In this document: one piece after another, positions 8,885 to 18,620 of the stretch
Numbering within the stretch: the stretch's first letter is position 1
Layout of the letters: every line of letters starts with the position of its first letter
Made by a program: the position numbers and the translations under genes
NCBI RefSeq assembly: GCF_031178445.1
Contig: NZ_JAPSIY010000005.1
Coordinates: forward strand, 248,001-312,000
Direction: 5' to 3'
From: Microbacterium sp.
GTDB taxonomy: Bacteria; Actinomycetota; Actinomycetes; Actinomycetales; Microbacteriaceae
DNA: 64,000 bases
The notes under the pieces: model-generated
Databases searched by the model: none
Seen by the model: the letters and a program-made list of their open reading frames with translations, nothing else
Told to the model about the DNA's origin: nothing

Positions 8885-10711
8885 GTGGTCCAGTTCGAAG
8901 TCCCCGCGATCGTCCCCGCCGACCCCGAGGCGAACATCACCGATCTGCTCGAGCAGCGCGTGGATGCCACCCCCGATCGCGCCCTCTTCTCCGTGCCAGA
9001 CGGCGAGGGCTGGCGCGACATCACCGCACGCGACTTCCGTACGGCAGTGGTGGCTCTGGCCAAGGGATTCGTCTCCGCCGGCGTCCAGCCCGGCGAGAAG
9101 ATCGGGTTCATCGCGCGCACCACCTATGACTGGACGCTCGTCGACTTCGCCCTGTTCTACGCCGGGGCGGTCATGGTGCCGATCTACGAGACCAGCTCGC
9201 CTTCTCAGATCCAGTGGATCATGGAGGACTCCGGAGCGAGCGCGCTCATCGTCGAGTCCCCCGACCACTTCGCGCGCGTCGATGAGGTGCGCGGCGACCT
9301 TCCCCTGGTGCGCGAGGTGTGGCAGCTTCACCTGGGTGCCATCGACACGCTCACCGCTCAGGGCGCCGACATCGAGGACGCCGAGATCGAGCGCCGCCGC
9401 AATCTGGCGGTGGGGTCGGACATCGCGACCCTCATCTACACGTCCGGATCGACCGGACGGCCCAAGGGGTGCGTCATCACCCACAGCAACTTCGTCGAGC
9501 TGTCGCGCAACTCCGCGAAGGCGCTGAACGCCGTCGTCACGACGCCCGGAGCATCCACCCTGCTGTTCATCACGACGGCGCACGTCTTCGCCCGGTTCAT
9601 CTCGATCCTGAACGTGCACGCCGGCGTCCGCACGGGTCACCAGCCCGACACCAAGCAGCTGCTCCCTGCACTCGGATCCTTCAAGCCGACCTTCCTGCTC
9701 GCCGTGCCCCGCGTGTTCGAGAAGGTCTACAACTCCGCCGAGCAGAAGGCAGAGGCCGGGGGCAAGGGCAAGATCTTCCGCGCGGCCGCGGCCGCCGCCG
9801 TCGAGCACTCGAAGCTGCTCGAGGAGGGCAAGAAGGTTCCGCTCGGCCTCAAGCTGAAGTTCGCCCTGTTCGACAAGCTCGTCTACAGCAAGCTGCGCAC
9901 CGCCATGGGCGGGAACGTCGTGTACGCCATCTCAGGGTCTGCGCCTCTCGGCGCTCGTCTCGGGCACTTCTTCCACAGCCTGGGCGTGGTGATCCTCGAG
10001 GGCTACGGTCTCACCGAGACCACCGCTCCCGCGACGGTCAACCTCGCCGACAAATCGAAGATCGGCACTGTCGGTCCAGCGCTGCCGGGCGTGGGCGTGC
10101 GTCTCGCCGACGACGGCGAGATCGAGGTCAAGGGCATCAACGTCTTCAAGGAGTACTGGAACAACCCGGAGGCGACCGCAGCGGCGTTCGACGACGGCTG
10201 GTTCAAGACCGGAGACATCGGCACCTTCGATGCGGAGGGCTTCCTGACGATCACTGGGCGCAAGAAGGAGATCATCGTCACCGCCGGTGGCAAGAACGTG
10301 GCACCGGCCGCCCTGGAGGATCCGATCCGCTCCAACCCGATCGTCGGTCAGGTCGTCGTTGTGGGCGATCAGAAGCCCTTCATCTCGGCACTGATCACCC
10401 TCGACCCCGAGATGCTGCCCACCTGGCTGGGCAACAACGGGCTTCCGGCGGAGATGACGCTCGCTGAAGCGGCGAAGAGCCCGGCCGTGCGGGACGAGAT
10501 CCAGCGGGCGGTGGATCGGGCGAACAAGACCGTCTCGCGCGCCGAGTCGATCCGCAAGTTCAGCATCCTGCCCAGCGAATGGACCGAGGCGAGCGGGCAC
10601 CTCACGCCGAAGCTGTCGATCAAGCGCAACGTCATCCTCGAGGACTTCGCCGACGAGATCGCCGCGATCTACGACGAGCCGGTGCAGACCACGAACGTAC
10701 CGCTCGGGTAG
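8885..10711 (+). CDS. Long-chain fatty-acyl-CoA ligase (FadD15-like)
   Basis: ATP-dependent activation of long-chain fatty acids to acyl-CoA. 608 residues of the ANL superfamily. The AMP-binding motif is YTSGSTGRPKG, followed by GYGLTETTAP, FKTGDIG and the hinge GRKKEIIVTAGGKNVAP. GTG 8885 is chosen because AAGGAG lies five bases upstream (8874-8879); the frame stays open further 5'. Matches Rv2187 (fadD15) in position and length. Possibly supplies acyl-CoA to the adjacent acyltransferase. Confidence 0.93.
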   Translation: MVQFEVPAIVPADPEANITDLLEQRVDATPDRALFSVPDGEGWRDITARDFRTAVVALAKGFVSAGVQPGEKIGFIARTTYDWTLVDFALFYAGAVMVPIYETSSPSQIQWIMEDSGASALIVESPDHFARVDEVRGDLPLVREVWQLHLGAIDTLTAQGADIEDAEIERRRNLAVGSDIATLIYTSGSTGRPKGCVITHSNFVELSRNSAKALNAVVTTPGASTLLFITTAHVFARFISILNVHAGVRTGHQPDTKQLLPALGSFKPTFLLAVPRVFEKVYNSAEQKAEAGGKGKIFRAAAAAAVEHSKLLEEGKKVPLGLKLKFALFDKLVYSKLRTAMGGNVVYAISGSAPLGARLGHFFHSLGVVILEGYGLTETTAPATVNLADKSKIGTVGPALPGVGVRLADDGEIEVKGINVFKEYWNNPEATAAAFDDGWFKTGDIGTFDAEGFLTITGRKKEIIVTAGGKNVAPAALEDPIRSNPIVGQVVVVGDQKPFISALITLDPEMLPTWLGNNGLPAEMTLAEAAKSPAVRDEIQRAVDRANKTVSRAESIRKFSILPSEWTEASGHLTPKLSIKRNVILEDFADEIAAIYDEPVQTTNVPLG

Positions 10712-10739
10712 GGGCGGCGAGGGGCCCCCACGCCCCTAC
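10708..10739. terminator. Bidirectional terminator between acyl-CoA ligase and def
   Basis: GTAGGGGCG (10708-10716) pairs with CGCCCCTAC (10731-10739). The stem begins at the ligase stop codon and separates two convergent genes. Confidence 0.75.
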
Positions 10740-10815
10740 GGCTCGTGGCAGCGCGAGGCGATGCCATGCTCTCCGGCCGAAGGCCCGGTGAGTTCCTCCC
10801 GAGAGGGCGTGGGGA

Positions 10816-11307
10816 TCAGAACCAGTCGCTTTCGCGCACCTGGCGCATCGCCAGCTTGCGCGTGTCAGCCTCGAGTCTGCTGAGGTAGACGATGCCGTCG
10901 AGGTGGTCGGTCTCGTGCTGCAGCGCCTGCGCGAGCAGCCCCTCCCCCTCGACGACGACGGGGTTGCCGTCGACGTCGATGCCCTCGACGCGCGCCCACG
11001 GGTGACGGGGGGTGTCGTGCCACAGTCCCGGCACGGAGAGGCATCCCTCGCCCGTCGGCACCGGTTCGCCTCGCACCTCGGTGAGCACCGGGTTGATGAC
11101 GTAGCCGATGTCGCCGTCGATGTTGTAGCTGAAGGCGCGCAGCCCGACGCCGATCTGGTTCGCGGCGACTCCCGCACGCCCTGGCAGCTCGACGGTGTCG
11201 ACCAGGTCGCGGATCAGCGCGCGGACACCTTCGTCGATGTTCTCGATGGGCGCGCACGCGGAGCGCAGCACGGGGTCTCCATAGAGACGGATCTCGCGAA
11301 CCGCCAT
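10816..11307 (-). CDS. def: Peptide deformylase
   Basis: Removes the N-formyl group from nascent proteins. 163 residues. Motif 1 is [11 protein letters not shown] (residues 43-53), motif 2 EGCLSVPG with metal ligand Cys89, motif 3 QHETDHLDG with His131, Glu132 and His135. The long insert-rich type 2 features are absent, consistent with type 1 actinobacterial enzymes. The start overlaps the stop of the MinD-like gene by one base, so the two are translationally linked. Confidence 0.95.
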   Translation of the reverse strand: MAVREIRLYGDPVLRSACAPIENIDEGVRALIRDLVDTVELPGRAGVAANQIGVGLRAFSYNIDGDIGYVINPVLTEVRGEPVPTGEGCLSVPGLWHDTPRHPWARVEGIDVDGNPVVVEGEGLLAQALQHETDHLDGIVYLSRLEADTRKLAMRQVRESDWF

Positions 11308-13481
11308 CAGGCCGCCCTCGCCCTCAGGCCCTCGACGAGCGCCGCCGCCAGTTCGCGCGCCGCCTGCCGGGTCTCCGGCTGCAGGCTGGCGAAGTCGATG
11401 GCTCCGCCGCCGGCGATCTGCGGATCGTACGGAACCCGCAGCACGTGCCTGGCACGGGTCGAGAAGTGCGCTTCGAGCTCGCTCAGCCGCACCATCGGTG
11501 CGCCGGAGGTCGACTGGTTCAGCACCACGATCGCGTCGCGCGCGAGCGCCGCGTGGCCGTTCGTCTCGAGCCAGGTGAGGGTCTCGGAGGCCAGCCTGGC
11601 CTCGTCCACGCTGAGTCCCGAGACGATCACGAGCTGGTCTGCGAGGTCGAGCGTGGCCGACATCACCGAGTGCACGATGCCTGTTCCCGAGTCGGTCAGC
11701 ACCAGCGAGTAGTACTGCGCGGCGACGGCCGCCACATCACGGTAGCCGCTGTCGTCGAACGCTTCCGCGACGCGCGGATCGGCATCGGATGCGAGCACGT
11801 CCAGCCGCGTCTCGTCGCGGGCGACGAGGGCCGAGATGTCATGGAAGCCACGGATGCCGTGCTGCGCACGGACGAGGTCGCGCACTGACTTGGCGGGCAC
11901 ACCGACCACCCTTTCGGCGAGTGTGCCGCGATCGGGGTTGGCGTCGACGGCGATCACACGATCGTCGCGTGCGTCGGCCAGTGCCATCCCGAGCAGGGCG
12001 GTCACCGTGGTCTTGCCTACTCCGCCCTTGCGTGAGAGCACGGGAACGAACCGCGCGCTGCCCGCGAGAGGCGCGGCGATGCGGGCCGTGAGCTGCTTGC
12101 GCTCGCGCGCCTTGCGGCTGTCTCCGATGTTGATGCGTCCCCCGGAGAGCGTGTACAGCAGGTGGCTCCAGGTGCCCTCGGGCTCGGGCTTCGACACTCT
12201 CGAGGGGTCGAGCAGCCGGTCGGCGGTGAGCAGGTCGGCGCTCTCGCGAGACGCATCGCCGAGGTCGTCGAGCCGCTTCGCGGTGAGTTCCACGTCGATG
12301 CCTGGGCGCGCGACCCCGGATGCCGGGCCGCTCTGGTCGTCGTGATGCGCGGTGTCGTTCACTGGACGGTTCTCCTCTGCGCGCGCCGCGGGCTGCGGCG
12401 CGACGTCGGCGGGTGCGGGCACGGTCGTCGCCGCGCGCGCGGCTACGGGCGATTCCTTCGTCAGGGCCGTATCGGACCCGGCCCGTTCGGGCGTGGTCGC
12501 GGCCGTTCTCGTGGTTTCGACCTTGGTCGGCTCGGGCCGGACGCTCTCAGCCTTCCTGCCCACGACTTCGGCGGGCTCCGCCTTCGCAGGCTCGGCCTTC
12601 GGGGGTTCGGGCTTCGCAGGCTCGGCCTTCGCAGGTGCGGCGGCGGACCGGCCGGACCCGGCCGTCGCCTTGGCTGCGTCGGCGGGAGCGCCGCGCTTCG
12701 CAGAGCCGGAAGGTGCGATCGCCGCACTCTCGCCAGCCGATTCGGATGCCGTCGCCTGCGCGGCGTCCGACGCAGCGGGCTTCGAGCTTGCCGTGGCGAC
12801 ATCCGCCTCCTGCGTCGTGTTCCGTCGGGCCGCCGCCGAGGTGGGCGTCTCCGGCTTCGCGTCTGCCGCCTCGGGCGCGGCCTTCTGCGTGCCGTCGGTG
12901 CTCTTCGCCGCCGTCCTCTTCGCCGTGTTCTTCGCTGTCGCCTTCGGTGCGGGCTTCTTCGCAGTAGAGGGCGACATCGCCTCGCGGAGCTGGGCCTTCG
13001 CCGCGGCCACTGCGGACTCGATGTTCTCCAGCTGAGGAGTATCCTCTGCGGTGACAGCGCCTGCCGGCGCGTCGGTCGAATCGGGCTCGGCCTCGACGGG
13101 CTCGGCGTCGATCACGATCTCCTCGCCGGCGTCCGCATGGGCGTCCAAGGGCTCATCGACCTCAGGCTCGGCGTCCACCATCTGCGGCTCGGGGAGCTCG
13201 CCGGCGGGCAGCTCTATGACGATGTCGGGGGTGTCCCTGCTCATCCGGGCCACGGTGACCTCGTCCGCGACCGCGGAGGTGTCGATGATCAGGTCCGAGA
13301 CGATCTCGCCGTCGACCACTTCCTCGTCGGCGAGATCGTCATCGTCGTCCTTGGGCAGCGACACGCTCACCTGAGCGGTGCCGCCGAGCAGGCCGATGCC
13401 GGTCGTGTCCGACGACGGGGTGTCGTCGAGCACGCCCAGCGAATCATCCCCTTCGGGATCGGGGGTGTTCTTCGGGGTCAC
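11307..13481 (-). CDS. MinD/ParA-like ATPase with long disordered Ala/Pro/Glu-rich N-terminus
   Basis: 724 residues. The first 400 or so are low-complexity (acidic opening, then Ala/Lys/Glu/Pro stretches with irregular repeats such as [20 protein letters not shown]). The C-terminal 250 residues form a SIMIBI ATPase: deviant Walker [10 protein letters not shown] near residue 485, [17 protein letters not shown], and VVLNQ. The layout resembles EspI-type and related actinobacterial MinD proteins that pair a disordered arm with an ATPase, but no ESX genes are visible here. GTG 13481 has GGAG eight bases upstream. Role unknown; a positioning or scaffold function is inferred. Confidence 0.85.
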   Translation of the reverse strand: MTPKNTPDPEGDDSLGVLDDTPSSDTTGIGLLGGTAQVSVSLPKDDDDDLADEEVVDGEIVSDLIIDTSAVADEVTVARMSRDTPDIVIELPAGELPEPQMVDAEPEVDEPLDAHADAGEEIVIDAEPVEAEPDSTDAPAGAVTAEDTPQLENIESAVAAAKAQLREAMSPSTAKKPAPKATAKNTAKRTAAKSTDGTQKAAPEAADAKPETPTSAAARRNTTQEADVATASSKPAASDAAQATASESAGESAAIAPSGSAKRGAPADAAKATAGSGRSAAAPAKAEPAKPEPPKAEPAKAEPAEVVGRKAESVRPEPTKVETTRTAATTPERAGSDTALTKESPVAARAATTVPAPADVAPQPAARAEENRPVNDTAHHDDQSGPASGVARPGIDVELTAKRLDDLGDASRESADLLTADRLLDPSRVSKPEPEGTWSHLLYTLSGGRINIGDSRKARERKQLTARIAAPLAGSARFVPVLSRKGGVGKTTVTALLGMALADARDDRVIAVDANPDRGTLAERVVGVPAKSVRDLVRAQHGIRGFHDISALVARDETRLDVLASDADPRVAEAFDDSGYRDVAAVAAQYYSLVLTDSGTGIVHSVMSATLDLADQLVIVSGLSVDEARLASETLTWLETNGHAALARDAIVVLNQSTSGAPMVRLSELEAHFSTRARHVLRVPYDPQIAGGGAIDFASLQPETRQAARELAAALVEGLRARAA

Positions 13482-13523
13482 GGTTCAACTCCAAGCTCGG
13501 GCGCACTTCACGCCCGGACAAGG

Positions 13524-16500
13524 TTAGTGCGCCGTGCGGATGACGACCAAAAGGTCACCCGCGTCGACCTGCTGGGTGCCGGCGATCGCGAGCCGTTCGA
13601 CGACGCCGTCCACGGGCGTGGTGATGGCCGCCTCCATCTTCATCGCCTCGATCGACGCGACGGGATCTCCGGCCCTGACCTGCGCGCCCTCCTCGACCTT
13701 CAGCGTCACCGCGCCAGAGAACGGCGCCGCGATCTGGCCGGGCTTGGACGTGTCGGCCTTCTCGACCTCGTGCGCGTCGACCGTGACCGAGCGGTCGCGC
13801 ACCGACACCGGCCGCAGCTGCCCGTTCAGCGTCGTCATGACGGTGCGCATGCCCTTGGGGTCGGCCTCGCCGATCGCCTCCAGGCCGACGTACAACCGCA
13901 CGCCGCGCTCGATCTCCACCTCGTGCTCCACACCGGGTACCAGCCCGTACAGGTAGTCGGCCGTGTCGAGCGCCGACAGGTCGCCGTACTCCTCGCAGTT
14001 CTGCTGGTAGATCTTCGTGGGTGCGGGGAACAGCAGCTCGTTGAGCATCCGACGGCGCTCGTCCGAGCCGCCGGAGAGGGCTGTCTGCTGCTGATCGGTG
14101 AGCGGCGTTATACCCGCCTTCGCCGTCCGTCCGGCGAGCACCTTGCTGCGGAACGGCTCCGGCCACCCGCCCGGCAGGTCGCCCAGCTCGCCCGACATGA
14201 AGCCGACGACGGAATCCGGGATGTCGAAGCGCTCGGGGTTGCGCTCGAACTCGTCGGGATCGGCCTTGACGGCGGCCAGGTGCAGGGCCAGGTCGCCGAC
14301 GACTTTCGACGACGGCGTCACCTTCGGCACCCGCCCGAGGATGCGATCGGCGGCGGCGTACATGTTCTCGATGAGTTCGAAGTCGTCGGCGAGGCCGAGC
14401 GCGATCGCCTGCTGCCGCAGGTTGGACAGCTGCCCGCCGGGGATCTCGTGGTGGTAGACGCGCCCCGTGGGGCTGGCCAGACCGGACTCGAAGGGGCGGT
14501 ACAGCTGTCGCATCGACTCCCAGTACGGCTCGAGATCGGATGCCGCCTGCAGGTCGATGCCGGTGTCCCTCTCGGTGTGCGCCAGCGCTGCCACGAGTGC
14601 CGAGAGCGACGGCTGGCTGGTGGTGCCCGACATCGGCGCGGCCGCCGCGTCGACGGCATCCGCGCCCGCATCGGCAGCGGCCAGCAGGGTCGCGAGCTGC
14701 CCGCCCGCGGTGTCGTGCGTGTGCACGTGCACGGGCTGGTCGAACCGTTCCCTGAGTGCGGAGACGAGCTTCGCCGCCGCAGCGGGGCGCAGCAGGCCGG
14801 CCATGTCCTTGATGCCGATGATGTGCGCGCCGGCCTCGACGATCTGCTCCGCAAGGTGCAGGTAGTAGTCGAGCGTGTACAGCTTCTCGCCGGGGTTGAG
14901 CAGGTCACCGGTGTAGCACAGTGCGGCCTCTGCCACCGCGGTCCCGGTGCCGAGCACCGCATCGATCGCGGGTCGCATCTGCGACACGTCGTTGAGGGCA
15001 TCGAAGATGCGGAAGATGTCCACGCCGGTCGACGCGGCCTCCTGCACGAACGCGTCGGTGACCTCGGTCGGGTACGGCGTGTATCCGACCGTGTTGCGAC
15101 CGCGCAGCAGCATCTGGATGTTGATGTTCGGCAGCGCGGTCCGCAGGGCGGCCAGGCGCTCCCACGGGTCCTCCGCGAGGAAGCGCAGCGCGACGTCGTA
15201 GGTCGCGCCGCCCCAGGCCTCCACCGACAGCAGCTGCGGCGTCATCCGCGCCGTGTACGGGGCGACGGCGACGAGATCCCTGGTCCGAACCCGGGTCGCC
15301 AGCAACGACTGGTGGGCGTCGCGGTACGTGGTCTCGGTCACGGCGAGCGGCGTCTGCGCGCGCAGCGCAGCCGCGAACCCTGCCGGCCCCAGCTGCTGAA
15401 GCTTCTGGCGCGAGCCGTCCGGGGCCGGTGCGTTCAGGTCGATGCCGGGCAGCTTGTGCGCCGGCCGCAGGGAGAGCGGGTTCTCGCCGTGCGGTCGGTT
15501 CACGGTCGTCTCGACCAGCCAGCGCAGGATCTTCGTCCCGCGGTCCTTCGACACGCGGCCGCGCAGCAGCTCGGGGCGCTCGTCGATGAACGAGGTCGAC
15601 AGATCGCCCTCGGCGAAGGCCGGGTCGTCGAGCACGGCCTGCAGGAACGGGATGTTCGTGGAGACCCCGCGGATGCGGAACTCCGCGAGAGCCCTGCGGG
15701 CACGCGACACGGCGCTGGTGAACGAGCGACCGCGGCAGGTGAGCTTCGACAGCATCGAGTCGAAGTAGGGGCTGATCTGCGCACCGGCCGCCGTGGTGCC
15801 GCCGTCCAGGCGGATGCCCGCTCCACCGGGCGAGCGGTAGGTCGTGATCTTGCCGGTGTCGGGGCGGAACCCCTGCGTCGGGTCCTCTGTGGTGATGCGG
15901 CACTGCAGGGCCGCGCCGCGCAGCTGGATGTCGTCCTGCTCGAGGTCGAGATCGGCGAGGGTCGCGCCGTTCGCGATCTGCATCTGAGCGCGCACCAGGT
16001 CGACGTCGGTGACCTCCTCGGTGACCGTGTGCTCGACCTGGATGCGCGGGTTCATCTCGATGAACACCACCTCTCCCACACGGGGCCCTGCGGTCTCGAG
16101 CAGGAACTCGACGGTGCCGGCGTTCTGGTAGCCGATCGACCTGGCGAAGGCGACGGCATGACGGTGCAGCGCATCGCGGATGCTGTCGTCGAGGTTGGGC
16201 GCGGGCGCGATCTCGATGACCTTCTGGTGACGCCGCTGCACCGAGCAGTCCCGCTCGAACAGGTGCACGATGCCACCCTGTCCGTCGGCGAGGATCTGCA
16301 CCTCGATGTGCCGCGGGCGCAGCACCGCCTGCTCGAGGAACATCCGCGAATCGCCGAAGGCCGCACCGGCCTCTCGCATCGCCTCGGCGAGAGCCGGGGC
16401 GAGCTCCTCGCGGGTCTCGACCCGCCGCATCCCGCGTCCTCCGCCGCCCGCGACGGCCTTCGCGAAGAGCGGGAAGCCGATCTCGTCGGACTGCGCGACG

Positions 16501-16931
16501 AGCGCCTCCACGTCATCGGAGGCCTCGGTCGAGCGCAGCACCGGCACTCCGGCTCCGACCGCATGCCGCTTGGCCTCGACCTTGTTGCCTGCCATCTCGA
16601 GCACCTTGGCGGGCGGCCCGATGAAGGTGATGCCGGCGGATGCCGCCTTCTCGGCCAGATCCGGGTTCTCGGACAGGAATCCGTAGCCGGGGTAGATCGC
16701 GTCGGCGCCGGCGTCGAGGGCGACCTTGATGATCTCGTCTACGTCGAGGTAGGCCTGCACGGGGTGCCCGCGCTCGCCGATCTCATACGCCTCGTCGGCC
16801 TTCAGCCGGTGCAGCGAGCCGCGGTCTTCGTAGGGGAACACAGCGACTGTGCGCGCCCCCACTTCGTATGCCGCACGGAATGCTCGGATCGCGATCTCAC
16901 CGCGATTGGCCACCAGGATCTTCTGGAACAT
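13524..16931 (-). CDS. pyc: Pyruvate carboxylase
   Basis: Anaplerotic ATP-dependent carboxylation of pyruvate to oxaloacetate. 1135 residues, full length. The biotin carboxylase part (1-450) has ANRGEIAIRAFRA, GGGGRGMRRV, RDCSVQRRHQKVIEIAP and FIEMNPRIQVEHTVTEE. The carboxyltransferase TIM barrel (about 530-800) has LRFLAEDPWERLAALR and VHVHTHDTAGGQ. The C-terminal biotinyl domain ends SIEAMKMEA, with the Lys as biotin site. ATG 16931 has AAGAGG five bases upstream. Divergent from parA. Confidence 0.97.
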   Translation of the reverse strand: MFQKILVANRGEIAIRAFRAAYEVGARTVAVFPYEDRGSLHRLKADEAYEIGERGHPVQAYLDVDEIIKVALDAGADAIYPGYGFLSENPDLAEKAASAGITFIGPPAKVLEMAGNKVEAKRHAVGAGVPVLRSTEASDDVEALVAQSDEIGFPLFAKAVAGGGGRGMRRVETREELAPALAEAMREAGAAFGDSRMFLEQAVLRPRHIEVQILADGQGGIVHLFERDCSVQRRHQKVIEIAPAPNLDDSIRDALHRHAVAFARSIGYQNAGTVEFLLETAGPRVGEVVFIEMNPRIQVEHTVTEEVTDVDLVRAQMQIANGATLADLDLEQDDIQLRGAALQCRITTEDPTQGFRPDTGKITTYRSPGGAGIRLDGGTTAAGAQISPYFDSMLSKLTCRGRSFTSAVSRARRALAEFRIRGVSTNIPFLQAVLDDPAFAEGDLSTSFIDERPELLRGRVSKDRGTKILRWLVETTVNRPHGENPLSLRPAHKLPGIDLNAPAPDGSRQKLQQLGPAGFAAALRAQTPLAVTETTYRDAHQSLLATRVRTRDLVAVAPYTARMTPQLLSVEAWGGATYDVALRFLAEDPWERLAALRTALPNINIQMLLRGRNTVGYTPYPTEVTDAFVQEAASTGVDIFRIFDALNDVSQMRPAIDAVLGTGTAVAEAALCYTGDLLNPGEKLYTLDYYLHLAEQIVEAGAHIIGIKDMAGLLRPAAAAKLVSALRERFDQPVHVHTHDTAGGQLATLLAAADAGADAVDAAAAPMSGTTSQPSLSALVAALAHTERDTGIDLQAASDLEPYWESMRQLYRPFESGLASPTGRVYHHEIPGGQLSNLRQQAIALGLADDFELIENMYAAADRILGRVPKVTPSSKVVGDLALHLAAVKADPDEFERNPERFDIPDSVVGFMSGELGDLPGGWPEPFRSKVLAGRTAKAGITPLTDQQQTALSGGSDERRRMLNELLFPAPTKIYQQNCEEYGDLSALDTADYLYGLVPGVEHEVEIERGVRLYVGLEAIGEADPKGMRTVMTTLNGQLRPVSVRDRSVTVDAHEVEKADTSKPGQIAAPFSGAVTLKVEEGAQVRAGDPVASIEAMKMEAAITTPVDGVVERLAIAGTQQVDAGDLLVVIRTAH

Positions 16932-17023
16932 GCACACCTCTTGAGAGGTCGATGCGCGCGGTATCCACGCGCAGGGCGGGGGCTGAGTGTCTGTCCAGAC
17001 TAGGGCACGGTAACGTGGAGGTC

Positions 17024-17836
17024 GTGCACGTACTCAGCGTCAGCTCCCTCAAGGGAGGCGTAGGAAAGACGACCGTGACCCTCGGTCTCGCCTCCGCCGC
17101 CTTCGCCCGCGGCATCCGGACCCTGGTGGTCGACCTCGACCCCCAGTCCGACGTGTCCACCGGCATGGACATCCAGATCGCCGGGCGGCTCAATGTCGCC
17201 GACGTGCTCGCCAATCCGAAGGAGAAGGTCGTCCGCCAGGCGATCACCACCAGCGGATGGGCGAAGGTGCATCCAGGCACCATCGACGTGCTGATCGGCA
17301 GCCCGTCCGCCATCAACTTCGACGGTCCGCATCCGAGCGTGCGCGACGTCTGGAAACTCGAGGAGGCGCTCGCCGCCGTCGAGAGCGAGTACGACCTCGT
17401 GCTCATCGACTGCGCACCGTCACTGAACGCCCTCACCCGCACCGCCTGGGCGGCGAGCGACCGGGTGATGGTCGTCACAGAGCCTGGCCTGTTCTCGGTG
17501 GCAGCCGCCGACCGCGCGCTGCGCGCGATCGAGGAGATCCGCCGCGGCCTCTCCCCCCGTCTTCAGCCGCTCGGCATCGTCGTGAACAGGGTGCGCCCGC
17601 AGTCGATCGAGCACCAGTTCCGCATCAAAGAGCTGCGCGACATGTTCGGTCCCCTGGTGCTGGCGCCGCAGCTGCCGGAGCGCACCTCGCTGCAGCAGGC
17701 GCAGGGCGCAGCGAAGCCGCTGCACATCTGGCCGGGTGACTCCGCTCAGGAGCTCGCGGCCGACTTCGACTCCCTGCTCGACCGCATCATCCGCACCGGC
17801 CGTGTACCGGTGCCGGAGACCGGCGCGCAGGCCTGA
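17024..17836 (+). CDS. ParA-family ATPase
   Basis: 270 residues. Walker [11 protein letters not shown] at the N-terminus, VVDLDPQSDVSTG, LIDCAPSL and VVNRVRP are all present. A partner ParB or parS site is not visible nearby, so it is probably an orphan chromosomal ParA acting in positioning or regulation rather than plasmid partition. GTG 17024 is preceded by TAACGT seven bases upstream; an in-frame GTG at 17015 is the alternative. In actinobacteria this gene often stands beside the MerR/FtsR/GarA block, as here. Confidence 0.9.
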   Translation: MHVLSVSSLKGGVGKTTVTLGLASAAFARGIRTLVVDLDPQSDVSTGMDIQIAGRLNVADVLANPKEKVVRQAITTSGWAKVHPGTIDVLIGSPSAINFDGPHPSVRDVWKLEEALAAVESEYDLVLIDCAPSLNALTRTAWAASDRVMVVTEPGLFSVAAADRALRAIEEIRRGLSPRLQPLGIVVNRVRPQSIEHQFRIKELRDMFGPLVLAPQLPERTSLQQAQGAAKPLHIWPGDSAQELAADFDSLLDRIIRTGRVPVPETGAQA

Positions 17837-17849
17837 CGCCGCAACGCAG

Positions 17850-17879
17850 GAAGCCCGCTCACGAGCGGGCTTCTTCTGT
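17850..17879. terminator. Intrinsic terminator after parA
   Basis: GAAGCCCGCT (17850-17859) and AGCGGGCTTC (17864-17873) form a 10-bp stem followed by TTCTGT. It lies between parA and the convergent merR and may serve both. Confidence 0.85.
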
Positions 17880-17957
17880 ATGACCGCGATGGCGCGAGCG
17901 ATCGGGCCAAAGAGTCGAGACGTCCGGGTCTGCGCGCAACGATGCTGCGCGAACCGG

Positions 17958-18503
17958 TTATGCCGTGCGCTTGGTGCGACGCGCGGCGAGCTCGTCGACG
18001 GGGTCGGGCGCCGTCGGATCGAATTCGACGAGAGTCGATTCCACTTCGCGCAGGACCTTGCCGACCGCGATGCCGAACACGCCCTGGCCGCGGCTGACCA
18101 GGTCGATGACCTCGTCGTTCGAGGTGCACAGGTAGACGGATGCCCCGTCGCTCATCAGCGTGGTGCCGGCGAGATCGCGGATGCCGGACGCGCGCAGCTG
18201 CTCGACGGCGGTGCGGATCTGCTGCAGCGAGATGCCTGTGTCGAGCAGTCGCTTGACGAGCTTGAGCACCAGGATGTCGCGGAAGCCGTAAAGACGCTGT
18301 GATCCGGAGCCACTGGCCCCGCGCACGGTCGGCACGACGAGCTCGGTGCGCGCCCAGTAGTCCAGCTGACGGTAGGTGATGCCGGCAGCGCGGGCGGCGA
18401 CGGCTCCGCGGTAGCCGACCTCGTCGTCCATGGCCGGCAGGCCGTCGGTGAACAGGAGTTCGGTCACGAACCGCGGGTCGCCTGTGAGCTCATCCGCATT
18501 CAT
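17958..18503 (-). CDS. MerR-family regulator (Rv1830-like)
   Basis: 181 residues. The MerR winged-helix segment is GITYRQLDYWARTELVVPTVRG, then YGFRDILVLKLVKRLLDTGISLQQIR. The long C-terminal part lacks metal-binding Cys. In Mycobacterium the same gene order garA (Rv1827), Rv1828, Rv1829, Rv1830 is seen; here the Rv1829 equivalent (DUF151) is absent and a 117-bp gap separates this gene from ftsR. Targets unknown. Confidence 0.88.
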   Translation of the reverse strand: MNADELTGDPRFVTELLFTDGLPAMDDEVGYRGAVAARAAGITYRQLDYWARTELVVPTVRGASGSGSQRLYGFRDILVLKLVKRLLDTGISLQQIRTAVEQLRASGIRDLAGTTLMSDGASVYLCTSNDEVIDLVSRGQGVFGIAVGKVLREVESTLVEFDPTAPDPVDELAARRTKRTA

Positions 18504-18620
18504 ACTCAGTCCTCCCGTGAACGCCCAGACCGACCTGAGCGACTACCTCCACGCTAGAGCAGCCCACCTGCCCCGGCAATGACATCCGACGCACGGCGAA
18601 GGTGTGTCGCAATCGGTTCG

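Noticed and set aside
12162..17003. 1613-codon open frame on the plus strand
   Set aside because: It is antisense to the MinD-like gene and pyruvate carboxylase, has Arg/Gly/Leu-biased composition and no family similarity; a high-GC shadow.
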